A stretch of DNA of 64,000 bases from Phoronis australis (GCA_002633005.1 NMRA01000001.1:2672997-2736996), one strand, 5' to 3'. Positions 49,432 to 63,050 are shown, counted from the first letter of the stretch. The notes: generated by a model not told the origin, from the sequence alone. Program-made: numbers and translations.

Positions 49432-49507
49432 TTTTGTGGGACCCATTGATTATAATGACTCGCACAGTATTTTGTGGGACCCATTGATTATAATGACTCA
49501 CACAGTA
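49432..49507. repeat. 38-bp direct tandem duplication
   Basis: ttttgtgggacccattgatt, ataatgactcgcacagta is present twice with one mismatch. It looks recent. Surrounding sequence is otherwise featureless. Confidence 0.85.
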
Positions 49508-50559
49508 TTTTTCACACACAACTGAAAACCCAACAGTCCTGGAAGGGCACAAAATGACTTACAAAATGTACCATGTTCTATCAGAAGCACATATTCCTAT
49601 GTTGAGTTACCCAACGTACTTCAACAGTACTGCACAACACCCCAGAAAGAACGTTCAACTTTTTGATTACTAAATAATAACAACTTACGCACCGATCACA
49701 TTTACAAGGTGAGTCTTAGGCAGTCTTCGCAACTGAAAATCCAAACGTATTGGAAGGCCATTCCAACATGTCAGGCGAATTTCAAACGTATTGTAGCTGC
49801 CAAATGGGTAGGGGCGACCCGCTAAAGCAGATCGTGGTGGACATTGCCTTTTCATGCATTTGTCGAACAGTATCGCAGCAACTCAACTGACAATCTCAAG
49901 ACTCAGCCTGGTTTCAAGCTGGCTACTGACTGACCCACCAGAATACAAGTTACAAGTTGAGACCAATTTTGAAGCGGTTAGCGGCAGGCCTTTATCCATG
50001 ATTTCGAAAATAGGGTGTCCAAAATGGGGTTCCCAATATTCCAGGGTGTCCATGATTCTGACACGTAACCCCCCACCACAAGCAATCCCCCAGACACATA
50101 CATTTTTTTACAAAAAATGCATAGACCAAGGTTTTTACATTTAAGTTTACAAAACAGCCTTCTGTAGTGAGCATTTTTACTAAAAAAACTGTAGACCAAG
50201 ACTTTTACAATGGTATCAACCAAGTGTGAGCATAGCAACATTGTATATACTTTGTATATACATTGTATATTTCTTTCTGCTTTGAAAAAACAGCCCCCAC
50301 TGTGAGCCTTCAGAGGCTTCCTAGTATTCATTACAATGTGCGAGTCCAAACTTGAAAGGTTCCTATTGACAGTGGGCGTTCAAATGATACATTGGGCGTC
50401 CTTGCCAGGGCTTCCAGAGTAGTGCTAGGGTGTCAGTTTGGACGCCCAGGACCTAGGCTGCATAAAGGCCTGGTTAGCGGTCTAAACCGAAAGTTTGCTT
50501 CAAAGAAAGAACACGGGTTTATAGCACAATAAATTCTGTAAAAACAAGTCTTGTCATTT

Positions 50560-51020
50560 TAAGGTTATGTAGTACCCTAAAAATATCCAAACTTAGCTAA
50601 CTTGGAACGTCGCATCTCAAAAATGACTAATTGGGTTCAAATGAAACTTTAGATTCCGTGCTTTCTGCTCTGATTTTCCGTTCTGTTGGGGATTGTTTTT
50701 AATAAACTGACCCACTCTTGCAAGATAGGAAATCAAGCAATTGGGCTTTTAAGATTTTATGAAAAAAATCAGAAGTGTATATAAAACGAAATACTTTAGA
50801 AAACTGCAACTGTGTTTTTAAGATTTCATCCTCAACATTTACATCAAATGAAATTTGATCACATTACTGATGTCGCTGGTTTGCTATCAACGTACTTTTC
50901 TTTTTTTGCTAAATTTCCCTAAAGAGACGAGGTCATGTGACCCAATCAAGGGCACATTGGTACAAAGGCAAAAATCAAATTGTATAGACTTCATACTAAT
51001 GGGTACTTTTAAGTTTTGCT
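50560..51020 (+). repeat. Dispersed repeat family A, copy 2
   Basis: Same ordered blocks as 7190-7640: catctcaaaaatgacta, atgaaactttagattccgtg, gattttatgaaaaaaa, then catgtgacccaatcaagggc. It begins near ttttaaggttatgtagtacc, an end also seen in the inverted copy at 61 kb. Confidence 0.6.
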
Positions 51021-51337
51021 GAGCTAAATTTTGCATGTATAAGGCTGTAAGTAGAGACTTTTCGATCTAAGTTCCTACAAAACCATAATGGAAATTTAAA
51101 CCGTGTACATGGCAATGCAGCTTCTGTAATGGCATTGCTGAGTCCAAGAATGCATTACTTGCCATCAATGAATAGAGAATTAATATCATTTCTGCACAAT
51201 TTCATTCCAGTTGCTAAGTCAATTAGTTCAGCTATGCATGTTATAGGGAATAGAAAATAATCTAATTGCGCACACTGCTTATGGCCTGAAACCTTATTAG
51301 CAATTAGAGGACGATACACAACTGAACAAATTTATTA

Positions 51338-52547
51338 CCGGGTTTTCCGTAGATAAGCACCTGGGCGTGTTTTCGGAAAATGAAAATTTCCAGACACTTT
51401 AAGAACACCAATAAACGCCCGGGCATTTATTCGGAAAGGGGGCGCGTTTAAACGTAAAGTCATAATTTTAACAACGTAAATACCAGCACGAAGCGCGATA
51501 TGTATTTTTGTAAGTGAATCTTGTATAGCAGCTTATCAATTTTTGCAATATCTGCCAAGCGGGACAAGAAATTGTATGTGCATGACATTTCTAGACATCC
51601 TTGTGACAAAGATGACAATTATACCCAAAGTCACTCAACAGAAAATGTATGAACTTCGGCCGGCTTGAATACTCGGCCACCTCGTATTGTGAAAAAATAA
51701 CAAATTCGAACCAGTTCTTTTGGTATGTGCCCCACCGTAAATCCGTCTTTGACTACTACCATGCTTTTCCGATCAAGCGTGTAACCAACAATATTGAAGT
51801 ACAGGTAGGGGATCCATGAACGAGTCACTTATGATGCAACTGTTACATACAGACAGTAATGATGAGGCGAGGTCCTTATTTCAACACTGACAAACCTGTT
51901 TTGTATGGACGCACATCGGAGCCACGGTGCAGAAACTGTATCCGCAGAGTTTCGAAAATTGAATATCAGCGTGAAGATAATTCGAGCCGGAATGGTCTAT
52001 TTCCTTCAGCCACTTGAAGATGATAACGCTCGTTCAAAGCTAGATTGCAAGAGCAATATCAGTTTTGGCTTGAAAACGGCGAGAAAGAATATAAACCCCT
52101 AGATGGTATCGCTGCCGCCCATCCTACAAGAATTTCTCCTGGAATCTCAATCTTCAGTCATGCGACAAATCCCGCAAAACATCAGAATCAGAGCGTTTGA
52201 ATGTGGAGGTATAGCTGGTTATGGGCAAATGGTCTCTACCTTATGAAAACATTGACATGGACTGAGTACACGTAGATTAAGAGGTTTAATGACTGATTTT
52301 TACTTAGACTGTTTTTAAAAATTTTATGTTAATAAATGCATAGTTCGGTAACACTTTGCTCGTTTTTATAAATAATAAATGCTCCACGAAACTGAATTTG
52401 TGACTAGAAGTTGACCCTAAGTGAGTTTTTAAGAGGAAATTTTCGAATTAAACCACCACTATCTAGACACTTGACATGAGAAGTTGCTACACCAAATAAA
52501 CGCCCATAGACGTTTCATCGGGTGGGCTTATCTATGGAAAACCCTGG
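51338..52547 (+). mobile_element. Decayed pogo-type (Tc1/mariner superfamily) transposon with TIRs and TA duplication
   Basis: A 1,210-bp element. The left end ccgggttttccgtagataag and the right end cttatctatggaaaaccctgg are imperfect inverted repeats, flanked by TA at 51336-51337 and 52548-52549. Plus-strand 51905-52102 encodes MDAHRSH followed by IIRAGMVYFLQPLE, the second catalytic Asp block and QPLD motif of DDE_1 (pogo/Tigger/jerky-like) transposases. Two bases out of frame, the sequence continues FKARLQEQYQFWLENG, typical of the same family, so the frame is broken. The 5' DNA-binding half is missing. It is inactive. Confidence 0.8.
51631..51828 (-). pseudogene. HIRAN-like domain fragment, antisense inside the pogo-type element
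   Basis: The minus strand encodes MVVVKDGFTVGHIPKELVRI then FFTIRGGRVF. This resembles the DG-x-VGHiPkeiSr...Fl-rGG core of HIRAN-like proteins that are common in invertebrate genomes, often as uncharacterised repeat-associated ORFs. The N-terminal half of the domain is not in frame. Assignment is from recognition only. Confidence 0.5.
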
Positions 52548-52939
52548 TATGCCACGCAGTGTAAGAACTTTCAAATACATACAGTGATTTGAAGAAGAAA
52601 TTTTTTTGTTTGCAGAAAGAAGATTTAAGTGTTATCATTGACTCCGTAGAAACACATAGATTTCACGTAACTATCGTAAATCAATGCAAACTTGTTGACC
52701 AATCGTATAACCAAGAGATAGGTGCTTAAATTGGAAATTTCAAAAAGTTGGGGGGTGGGTGCTAACCCAGCCATGAGTGCTTAACCAAAGCCAGACAGTC
52801 AGTCAGTTAGTCATCCTGGCCTGGACCTCTGACATTTGGAAATTGAAGTCCGCAGACCCAAAGTACAAAGAGGGTAGCCGACGCTGACGTTGAATCAGCT
52901 CTCAAACTTGACGCATGTATTCAGACAAGACCCTAAGTA

Positions 52940-54132
52940 CGGTAAGACTTCTATTAATTCGTACAAAATTGTACACGCTGTACCAATTACCAAAAGTATC
53001 CCACGGGGGGTTCAGACTATTATTTGCGCTGTACGAACTATCATTCGCGGTCTACGAACTATTAGAGAAAGAAATGCATGACTAGCGCTGTCTGGTGGCA
53101 GGACATTAGTGAAGGCTTTTATGTAACGTGTAAAGGCTCCAATGCCGATCTTTTTAATGTTCATGTCAAAATATCATTAAGTAATCAATGGCATCAGTCA
53201 TCGACAATTAGGAAGATAATGTGAGTCTTAGCTCTTCACTCATCCTATAGTCTATGGAGCAATGGCAGCAACACAATGTGAGGCCTCGGCAGCGGGTCTA
53301 TTAATTATTCCGAAATCTTTGTCGCGGTGTGTGATCATTATCGCGTGTTTGATCCCACTTGTATTCCGATTCATTAAAAATAAATAGTAGAAGCGAGAGG
53401 TGCCTGGAAAAGGAGATGATTTAGTCCTATGAGAAACATAGCCATGATGCCGGAAATGCTGAATGAAATAAATGCCAAAATGACACAATCTTGCTGTGAC
53501 GATGTTTTTTTATTTAATAGACAAATAAATAATGTTTTCTGACGTAGTTAGTTATGTGTTCCGTTGTATAATTTATTTGGTTTCCTCGACTACGTAAAAA
53601 GTGAGCAGGAAGTGTTTTCATGAGGAGATTAGACATCCCTGCGTGAATTGTGAAGAAGGCTCCAGTCTGTGGCATGAAGAGACTTTTTGGCAACTATTAG
53701 TGCCACATATGGACTAGGAGTACTTTGTTGTCACCTAATCTAAAGGTGTGATCTTGATGGCAATTACCTACTCACTCTAAAATTTCAAACGGCGCAAAGT
53801 TGTCGACTTTTCTGCCTGCAAGACATGTTACAAAGTATCCTTTCTTAAAATTTGAACACACCTCAATCACAAAGGTCGTCAAGTTTCCAAACGTCGGCTA
53901 ATCTGCACAGCTGACAATTCAAAATTTCAATCACGCTCCATATCGATTCAATTGGAAATCTGTATACTTTAGTTGTTTCGTCGAGAGGTGTACCAAATTT
54001 TTTTCAACTAAAGAGCATATAAAAATCATTTTGTTTTGCAACAGCATAGGTGCGAATTATTAGAATGTTTTTAGACCATTTATAGGGCTAATGTGAATTG
54101 TTGGAGTGTACGAATTACTAGAAGTTTTACAG
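52940..54132. mobile_element. Second 1.2-kb TIR element with TA target duplication
   Basis: Left end cggtaagacttctattaatt cgtac; right end gtacgaattactagaagttt tacag. These are inverted repeats of about 25 bp with TA at 52938-52939 and 54133-54134. Subterminal motifs (gtacgaactat, gcgaattattag) repeat inside. No transposase frame remains, so it is probably a non-autonomous Tc1/mariner-like element. Confidence 0.72.
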
Positions 54133-55321
54133 TACACAACTCAAAATAAGAAAAAATAACATTGTAAAAATACCCGCCAAAATTTCGCTTGTTAACATCT
54201 GATGACATCACAGATAACTTCAATAACGCACCTCAATTTTCAAAAAACAAACAGACCTGAACCAACTGTGCTTTACTTTGTAGCCTTATATAATAAATAA
54301 CTTGGAAATGTCAAAAGCTTGGAAATAAATTAAAAACTAGCACCTTCCTTACTTTAGGGAACGTTTGAACAGATTTCTGATATAATACTCATACTATTTG
54401 ATACACACAGGATGCCAATAATAACATAAAGGTTTGAGAAATAAATCAGCAATTATAATCAAAATACAGTCAGTAAATAACCAGCCTTGAAGTGAAAACT
54501 ATGTCTTGTAACGAGGCACCAGCAAGCACCCCTCCAATGAATGAACTGTTCCACAACTTGCCAGGTACTGCATGCAGCAGCAAGCTTTAGTGGCAATTGC
54601 TTCATTGAATTAGCAAGAGGCAGCTGACTAGGTAAGTAAGAAATGAACTGATAGGATTCTGAAGAATGCGTTGAATTGAATTTTCAAAACTTTGCCTTAC
54701 GCATGGTGTATTGTGAACTATGTGCACTTTTCCAATTGTGACAAGAGTTACTTAAGTTTACAAGAACATTTGTGGAAGAATTTAAAATACTTTTAAAACA
54801 ACCAACTTTGAAACCGTGTCAGTGTTTAAAAACTTTTTTACAAAATCATTTGGATTAAATAGTCAGAATTCCAATTAATTGCCTTTCAGAATGGCAAGAC
54901 GAAATAGTTGAACAGATACCTTGTAATGATGCAGAAAGTGATGGTGTAACAAATATGTATGAACAATGGCAATGTATAAATAGGAACATTCTTATAGTAA
55001 ATGGAAAAGCAAACATTGCCCTCTGGAGGGACTAAGATTTACAGATTGCAAAAAAAAAATTAAATTACCATTTCAATACTTTTCAAAGAGATTCCTCATC
55101 TAAAATTTTGCATTTTATACCAAGAAAAAGAAAATTATTCAAAATTAATAAAACATAGTTAGAAATAGTAGAAATAACCTCAAACAACAAATTTAGGCTT
55201 TGGTGAAATCAACAGTCTGAAGAAAATTTTGTTAACACGAGGAAGGTGATCAATTAGATGCCTATCTGCCAAATTTTATGAAAATCCATTGAGGAACTCT
55301 AAGATATAGAGATAAACGCCA

Positions 55322-55515
55322 ACAACTAAAATTGCCACTAGGGGCACACCGGTAGTCAGATAGGACAGAAATTCATATAAACACATCTGCTAAATCTCAT
55401 TAATATCCTATGAGGGGTTTAGGAGATACAGCTGAGGACGCCGGACACCCAGACAGAGATGACGGCAATATGCATCTGCATATATATATATAAATGAGGG
55501 CGCATAAAATGTATC
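55322..55515. repeat. Dispersed repeat family C, copy 1
   Basis: Begins attgccactaggggcacacc, ggtagtcaga. It continues with ggagataca, gacgccgga, gacggcaatatgcat and ends tatataaatgagggcgcata. It shares this order with 62825-63050. Confidence 0.75.
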
Positions 55516-58500
55516 AACTACATAGGCAAAAGTTCCAGCATAGATAAATATTCAGGTCCCCATAAGGCCTTTGATATGCATAAAATGAATTACAACTTTT
55601 TAGTCTAATGTTTCACATAAATTCAGAAGAAGCCTTGACACTCCATTTATTCTAATTGTTTAAGCTACAACTATTTCTATAATCCATTGTATGACATCTC
55701 AATTTATCATCCTCGCCTACGTTACCACCCAGGGCGTTCAAATTGGGGAAGTAAAAAAAAACAATGTGCGCGTCAACCTGAGCATGGACGCTTGAAAACA
55801 AAATTTCTCAGAAGTCAGGGGTGGGTGTTTACCTGACCAGGTGTTTGAGTGAATGCCTAGGAAATTACATTGCTGTCATATTTCAAATAAAACGTCGGCG
55901 AATTGCAGACAATGTATTAAGGGACTTAATGTATAACTTACTGTTATTCAAGGGTATATAAGTTGCACATTTTGGGAGCTAAAAATCTGACCTGAAGAGA
56001 TGGGGCTTCACAAAGACACAGGCACTGTTACGGAAGTCTCGTTCCCATAAATAGGAGATGGGGAAGAAAAAAACATTGGAGTATAAAAATGAAAATTTGG
56101 AAATTTCGGGATGGGAGATAAGCTGAGCATGGGTGGTAACATGAACGACTTATAAAAGCACAGATGTACAGTTTAAAACTGCAAAGATTTTAATAATGTT
56201 AATGTTGTACACTATGTGTTGACTTAATTTTTATTCTTACGAGAACAGCATGAACAACAAACAGGATCAACAACTCCCATTAGAACAAGGAATCAATGTT
56301 TAATGGTTCCCGAGGATTAGCGGATTATTTGTACTTCAAAACAGCATTGATCTGAACACGACCACTAGACATCAGCTGTCTACAACAGCTTTGTATGAAT
56401 TTATAGAGCAAACGCCAATGTCTCGGCTAAATAAAAACCCGTAGCTGAAAGACGTCTTATCAATTACAAGGTTCAAAAGCAAAAACAAAAACAGAAAGTT
56501 TTTCAGTGGAAAAACACCAGACAAGCTGACGCAAAGAAGCCACTTCCGTCAGACCTATTGCTTTCAAACTGAGAATTGATTTTTCAATGTCCGCACTATC
56601 CCAACACCAACAAAGGCGATTTTCCACATGTATATACTACCTTAATATGCCCTTTGAATTAAAGTTCTTAATACCACCATTTACACCTTGTTTTGACAAG
56701 TGACTTTAACATTGTCACCATCATCAAACCTTTCATTAGAGTTGCATATCATAACCCTGACTTCAATATCCCAAAAACTAGAAAATAGAAAAAGGAAACT
56801 TCAAATGAAAGTTTCATAGCTCCGCATACATGAGTGTGACGTATGAATGTACCGAGCGCCAGTGTGTCATGTCCATCCAGGCGAGTTTCATGTACAAACT
56901 TGTGCCTCATCTGCGCTTCTCTGATGTCCCGCAAAAAAGTGAAATGAGCGGGCTCAAGTACCGAATTGTCACAACCACAACGCCTCACCATTATTTATTA
57001 TCACAAACCACGGGAAATGACTAGCAATATCTAATGATTAAAAACAACGAAAGACGACTAATGGTGTTATTGGTTGTCCGTAGTATGTATCGACCAATGA
57101 AATGCTTGTAACTCGAGACCAGCTCATAAACATATTGTCAGACAGCATTAGAAGGTGTTCTAATTTCACAGCTGATCAACAGGTGGGGTTGCTTTTTCTA
57201 GATTTTTGACATGAAATTGGTGGTGTAAAGCACTTTAAGTAGTCTGGCTACAAAAATGCCATTTAACCCGGCAGTGACAATGGCCCTTGCAACTGTTGGC
57301 TATACTGACGAAAATGATTGGGAAAGTGTGTTAGCCAATTTATGATTAAGATAAAATTAGCGTTACTTTTGGCATTTTGGAGAGGCCCGTAGGAACGGTT
57401 AACTTCATTCTAGATCAAAATTAAGAACTCAAGTTATGTTTGCAGTGAACAGGTGGATTCAGCAAGGGATAATCAGCTGGTCAAGCAGTACAAAAGGTCA
57501 ATTTCGGTGTCATCAGCACTATTGGCAGCTGTTGCTGTCAATCACAGCATATTTTGTGGTACTACTCGATACTATTTTATCAAAATATTCACCATTCTAC
57601 CACTATAAAATTAATAAGCATTTCATTTCACTTCATCCTAGCACACACACATGTATAAGTGATATATCATATTAAAAAAATGCCTATATAGCATTTTGGG
57701 GAGACATCATTGGATAACTTCGAAGACCCACGTAGTCAAACTACGATAACTTCGGAGTCATATTACCAACAAAGCCAGTTGGAAAGGTTCAACATCGATG
57801 CTCCGTTTCTTTAGCACGCAATCGAGTTGGTATAAATTGCCCATTTAAGTCAACAGAAAACAGACAAACCTAATTAATTTCCCTTTCAAATCATCTCTAT
57901 GAGGAATTCTACAAACAATACTCAAACCTTTTAATTTGCCCAGTACAGTGTCCAATTTCCTAGTGTTTGACTTTAAATGTCTCATTTTTACATGCATGTT
58001 GGAACACGTTTAAAGTCAATGTTGTACTGAAGAGAAAAGTTGATTGAATGTTTATCAGAATATCAATAATTTCTAAATATCTGAGCATCAGTAGCTAGCC
58101 AGAGATTAAACGCGTGATCATCGTGAAAATTTCAAAAACAGGAAAACAAAACATAAAAATGTCAATGAGTTCATATTAACTTGAATGGCTCGTTGTCATT
58201 CTCGCATCCCTAGAACAAGATAAAAGAGATTGGTGTTAAATTATTAATCACCAGTTCAACTATACAATAACAGGATTAAGGTTACCTATCAAATCAAATA
58301 AGATTTGTAGCAAAGAAACAATTGATCAATTAAAAAGAAGTCCCGTAAAATTCGGTACACCACGGGCCTAATCCATGGAAGGATTTATAACACCTTTCTT
58401 GTCGCAAGTCTTATTTATACCTCTGTAACTAGTTAGTTTCTAAATTTAAAAACAGGTTTACATGAGAATGAAAGTTCATGAAAAAGCTCCAAGCTTTTCT

Positions 58501-59117
58501 CAATTAGTGACACTGACATAACTTTAAGTTACTGTGAAAAAATTCATAACGGTACAACCCCAAGTTGCTAAGCTTACGCATAAATAAGTAATCACTTGGT
58601 GAACTCAATGCCTTTTTTCACAGTCCCGAAGGCGAGGTAACATGTACTAATTTATGAGATTGCGAGAATAGCTCTATGTAGCACACATCCACATCCAAGT
58701 CTGGCTAAACATCAAAGTCTGCAAAATGTTCGCTTAGTAGTATGGATTGTTCTGACAAACGCAGTTAGGCCACACCGACCATTTTTACCTATGTGAAGAC
58801 CCATGAGGGCTAAGCAAATAGAGTGTAACACTACAGCAGATTCATTTCCATGTTGCCCATGATATTTCACAGTAATTGTTACCAGTAAGAAGCTACACAA
58901 TCACAAAGAGCCCTGGGGGAATAATTGACTGTTACACATAATGGTATATCCACAGTGATTCAAAGTCTTTGAGCCCATTTATAGGTTACTAACTAAGTCA
59001 CAGCTAGGAGATTCATTCAGAAGTCAGACTGATAAAAACAGCTAGGTATGTGCTTGGTTTGCACTGTAGTTTAAGTTCCATGACAGTTTGGTGCACTGGA
59101 AGTAAGATAATCCATAC

Positions 59118-59163
59118 CGGTACCTATACTAAGACAAATACGGTACCTATACTAAGACAAATA
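59118..59163. repeat. 23-bp direct tandem duplication
   Basis: cggtacctatactaagacaa ata occurs twice back to back without change. Confidence 0.85.
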
Positions 59164-59456
59164 AGGTACAGGCTAATGACATCATTCCCAGACAAAAGAT
59201 TTCAACAATCTCGTAGATAAAAAATATAATGAACCAGCTCATTTGTTAACAAGTTTTATCATTGTCGGGAGGTCAAAGGAGACCATGGGATGGCTCTACA
59301 CCTTTAGCTCATGAAGTCTGCTTAAGATACTTGGTTTTCTAGCTTTGACGTCACTGAACAAGATTGTCAATTTGTAAAAGAATAGCTTGTCATGTCTGTC
59401 TCAAGAGGTTTCTTATGATCCAGATTTTTGATTATTCCAACTCAATTTTTTTAACA

Positions 59457-59824
59457 TTAAAGTAACAATTCACCCAGTTCAGCTGGCTAAAAACAAAAAT
59501 ATAATTAGGTATTTCATTCCCATATATCAGCTTCATAATATTCCTTACCATGATAGTATTCTATTTCCACTAACAAGTTGTTGCGTTTTCAAATTCGTAA
59601 TCTTATTACTGGCCAACCACACACGCAATGCATACACACAGGTTGTTTCCCAATTCACAATTTTCTGATTGGTGAACCCCAGTAATCTCTGAAGCATTTT
59701 CTAGAGTCTTGTTCTTGTTGGCAATGAAAATAGAATCCTACAACAGTAAGGAATATCATAAGCTAACAGGAATAATTCAATTTTTGTTTGTTTCAGCCAG
59801 TTTAACAGGACGAATGCAGCTTAA
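59457..59824. mobile_element. MITE family B copy, longest
   Basis: A 368-bp element with TTAA at both ends (59457-59460 and 59821-59824). Left end ttaaagtaacaattcaccca, cagctggctaaa; right end cagccagtttaacaggacga, atgcagcttaa. Its interior holds a second inverted relation (ttcataatattccttac and gtaaggaatatcataagc), so the whole element can fold. Confidence 0.75.
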
Positions 59825-61029
59825 ACCTTAGGATTATACCTTTAACGCACACATCAATTTTTTTGTTTTTCTAAATTTAACAACGGAAGTACGGAAGTTT
59901 AGACGGGACTTGATCCATGTCTGCTACTGTGACAACGTAAAGGAAGCACTGAACATTAATGAGGACTGGTATGGAATATTACATCAACAGTGTTTGTACA
60001 TTGTAACATAATGTAAAACTGTGAATGACAAATGCTGTCATCCTGTAACTGGGGTGACTGATGTCATCCATATCAATTTACTAGGTAATATGCTTACACA
60101 TTCAATGCATGAGTAAGACTGAGCTAACAGCCCTTATTACATTTATTAGCTGTATTACCTTGTAACATAATGTGAATGGTTCCTGCTATCATTCCACAAA
60201 GGAATTCCTACCACGGCACAGTCCAACAGGGATCCCTGTTAGGCTGATCAATATTCATGTGCACTCCAATAGACAGTCTCTGATTGGCTTACAATTGCTA
60301 CTGATGAGTCACTTCCATTCGTGCAGTTGGGCAGTTACCACTAGGCCAATTCAAAGATAGATTCACGACACGCTTTGAGAAAATATTAAAAATAGATTGG
60401 CACTCGCGACTTAAGTGGTGCGTGACATAATGTCCACAAAAAATTTATTTAGTTTACAAGTACTGTAACATTCGTCCTAGTTGGCTTACAAAACACACAA
60501 ACAATTTGCGGTATCAATAAACAGATGGATATTAACGAGGGATAAATAAACAGGATTCAATAGCAGAATAAAGTTCACTCTGTCTTGTAGTTTCCCTGCA
60601 GTTTTCTGTACCAACTAAACACAGTATACATTGCATATAATCTTAGTAAATCAACCATAAGTCATCTTAAGCATACACACAACCTTTCTCGATTTGCTTC
60701 CTTCATTAATAAATGTATGTAGGCCTACGTAATTAAGATCACAACCTGACGCATGATGTGAATGACAAAAATGCTAAAGGCCTACTATTAATTATGCCTC
60801 ATGTCATTAATCAAGTATGTAGACGACGCGCATAAAAATTGTGTTAAAAGCAGGGATAGGGAACTGCAAAACAAGAGAAGGCCTACATGAGTATATTAAA
60901 GTTTTGTAGGAGCTTATATACTAGTTAATGTACGCAGCCAAATATTGACAAAACTATAGATTTTAACTCAAATCTATCAAAAGAAAGCTTGTACAATTTG
61001 ATTTTGGACTTTATACAAATCTGCTATTA
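59825..61029. other. Non-coding sequence
   Basis: Short partial repeats around ttgtaacataatgt (60000, 60162) and nothing else supported. Confidence 0.45.
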
Positions 61030-61400
61030 ATTGGGTCAACTGACCTCGTTTTAGGAATACTTAAAGCAAAAAAAAAAACAAAACAAAATACATCCACAGC
61101 AAAACAACGGTATCAATAACATGGCCAAATTTCCTTTGATACCAATGTTCTAAATCATTTGATTTTAGTTTCATGCAACTTTAATAAGAACTTTTGAGTT
61201 TTTTTCATAAAAATCATTAATATAAGTCCTATTTTTTAGATCCCCTCACGCACAATACCTTACAGCGTTTTGGAAAACAGTGCACAATGTACTGTGTCTG
61301 AACGTTTCATGAAAATACAGTCAGCCATTTCCGAGATATGATGTAATTGACCGTTTGCCAAACTTGGCCATTTTTTTGGGGGTCCCACACAACCTTAAAC
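61030..61400 (-). repeat. Dispersed repeat family A, copy 3, inverted
   Basis: On the minus strand it reads catatctcggaaatggctga, atgaaacgttcagacacag, tttttatgaaaaaaac and finally gaggtcagttgacccaat, in the same order as the copies at 7.2 and 50.6 kb. Confidence 0.6.
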
Positions 61401-62710
61401 AGATACGATAACTTACAGTACCCACTTGGATCATTAAGCTGAACAGGGATGGTCTTATAATACTTCTTAAGGTTCGTGTTACAACAATGTTTTGAATGCT
61501 GTCTGCATAATCCGTAACAAAAGCAATAAAAACAAAAGCTTAATTTATGACAAATGTTGGGATTCAGCTTAACCAGCTGTAGTCATCAGTGATAAAACAT
61601 TAATGGTATATTTCAAATGAAATGAAATGATGGCAAGTCCTACGCATTCCCACGGCAATGAGCCTGAAGACATGGAAGGCTGTTGTGCCCAGGGACCTGA
61701 ATAATTTACTTGATGCACTCGTAAAGAGGTAGCGATGAATGGAATACAAGATCTTGTATTGTTCGACATTGTTGCGTATATACAATTCATTATCTAAAGT
61801 AATCTCAAGTGTTTGTCAATTCGCTGTTAAATGGAACGATAATTCCTCAGGTTAGCAAAGCAATACATAAGGATGACTTATTAATCGATTTAAAGAATAT
61901 CCAACCTGCATAAAACCAATTTTAATACACTAGAGAGTATGTACCTTGTAGATGAACCTGTATTGAATACATTCTAGATTGCAGGCATGCAGTTTCTGTG
62001 GTTCTATAGCTAAGGTTATCTAGGACCTTAATAAAAAATTTCAACTCTCAAGTCAAATATCGAAAAAACTATGCTTTGTCAACCATTTAAAAGTACATAG
62101 TTTCTGAAAGAAGAAAAAAACAAGGATTCTAAAAATATGCTTCTTACTACTGTGTCTTTATTATTGCCACCTGACCACGATTTTTAAGTCAAATTTTTTG
62201 TGCAAGAAAGGTACATTCACAGCATTTTACTAAAACTTTTTTTAAATGAAAACTTTACGCTATGTCTCAAAAACGTTGTTAGGAATTTTTGATTATTCAC
62301 TTAGTTTGGGTTTTATGCCATTTTACAAGAGCAACGCAGAGCGTTGAAATGCGCTGACAATTGCACCGTATACGGTATCCTTCTAGGGTTGTTTATTGGT
62401 ACCATAAAGTGGCCAGTAGAGGGCATATATGTAGTATGTTGTACTTTGCAAAATGGAAAGGCATGGTCATTGTCTCCTCAATAGGCTAGGGGCAAAATGT
62501 GAGTGATCTTCATAATACAAGCACATCCTATACATCAGTTGCTTAAAGCACCACAGAAACATAGAATTAAAAACAAATTTACCAACATACGAGATTAGCA
62601 CAGCATTAGAATGCCAGAAACAAATTTCTACTTGGAACTTTTCCTTCATAGTCACGAAGTAACACAAAGTATACACCTGAAGACCTATGAAAATACAGAG
62701 GTCAATGTAA
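61401..62710. other. Non-coding sequence
   Basis: No supported gene. Short minus-strand frames near 61569-61790 and 62467-62676 have no recognisable motif. Confidence 0.45.
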
Positions 62711-63050
62711 AATACTTAAATTGCCACTAGAGGCATACCGGTAGTCAGAATCATCCTAAAGTCGTCATCGTCNCGTCCTCTACATAGTAAGCATATACAA
62801 AGATACAAAGGCAAGCATAAAAAATTAAAATTGCCACTAGGGGGCACACCGGTAGTCGAATCCGTCCGAAAGTTCGCACATGCCGTCCCATTCATGAATG
62901 GAACATATGTGCCAAATTTCATGAACGTATATCAAAGGGTTTTGGAGATAAAGCAGCGGACGCCGGACGGACGCCACCCGTATGGACGGACGGACGGACG
63001 GAGGTGACGGCATAATGCGTACGCATATAAATATGTGGGCGCATAAAAAG
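62711..63050. repeat. Dispersed repeat family C, copy 2 plus a partial left end, with an n between
   Basis: Partial left end at 62719-62772 (attgccactagaggcatacc), an n at 62773, then a fuller copy from 62829 (attgccactagggggcacac) through a (ggac)n run near 62990-63000 to atatgtgggcgcataaa. The interrupted order could be nested insertion or an assembly join. Confidence 0.65.

Larger units (their letters stand above)
54133..59456. other. Repeat-derived AT-rich region without supported genes
   Basis: Contains one copy of repeat family C (55322-55515) and a TA microsatellite inside it. Overlapping short frames at 56749-57024 on both strands have no recognisable motif. No CEP78 LRR exon found. 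Confidence 0.5.

Noticed and set aside
49854-50349. Overlapping frames on both strands
   Set aside because: No recognisable motif, mutual overlap, and repeat-rich surroundings.
56749-57024. Frames on both strands with protein-like composition
   Set aside because: Neither matches CEP78 LRRs or a known transposase, and splice sites are not convincing.
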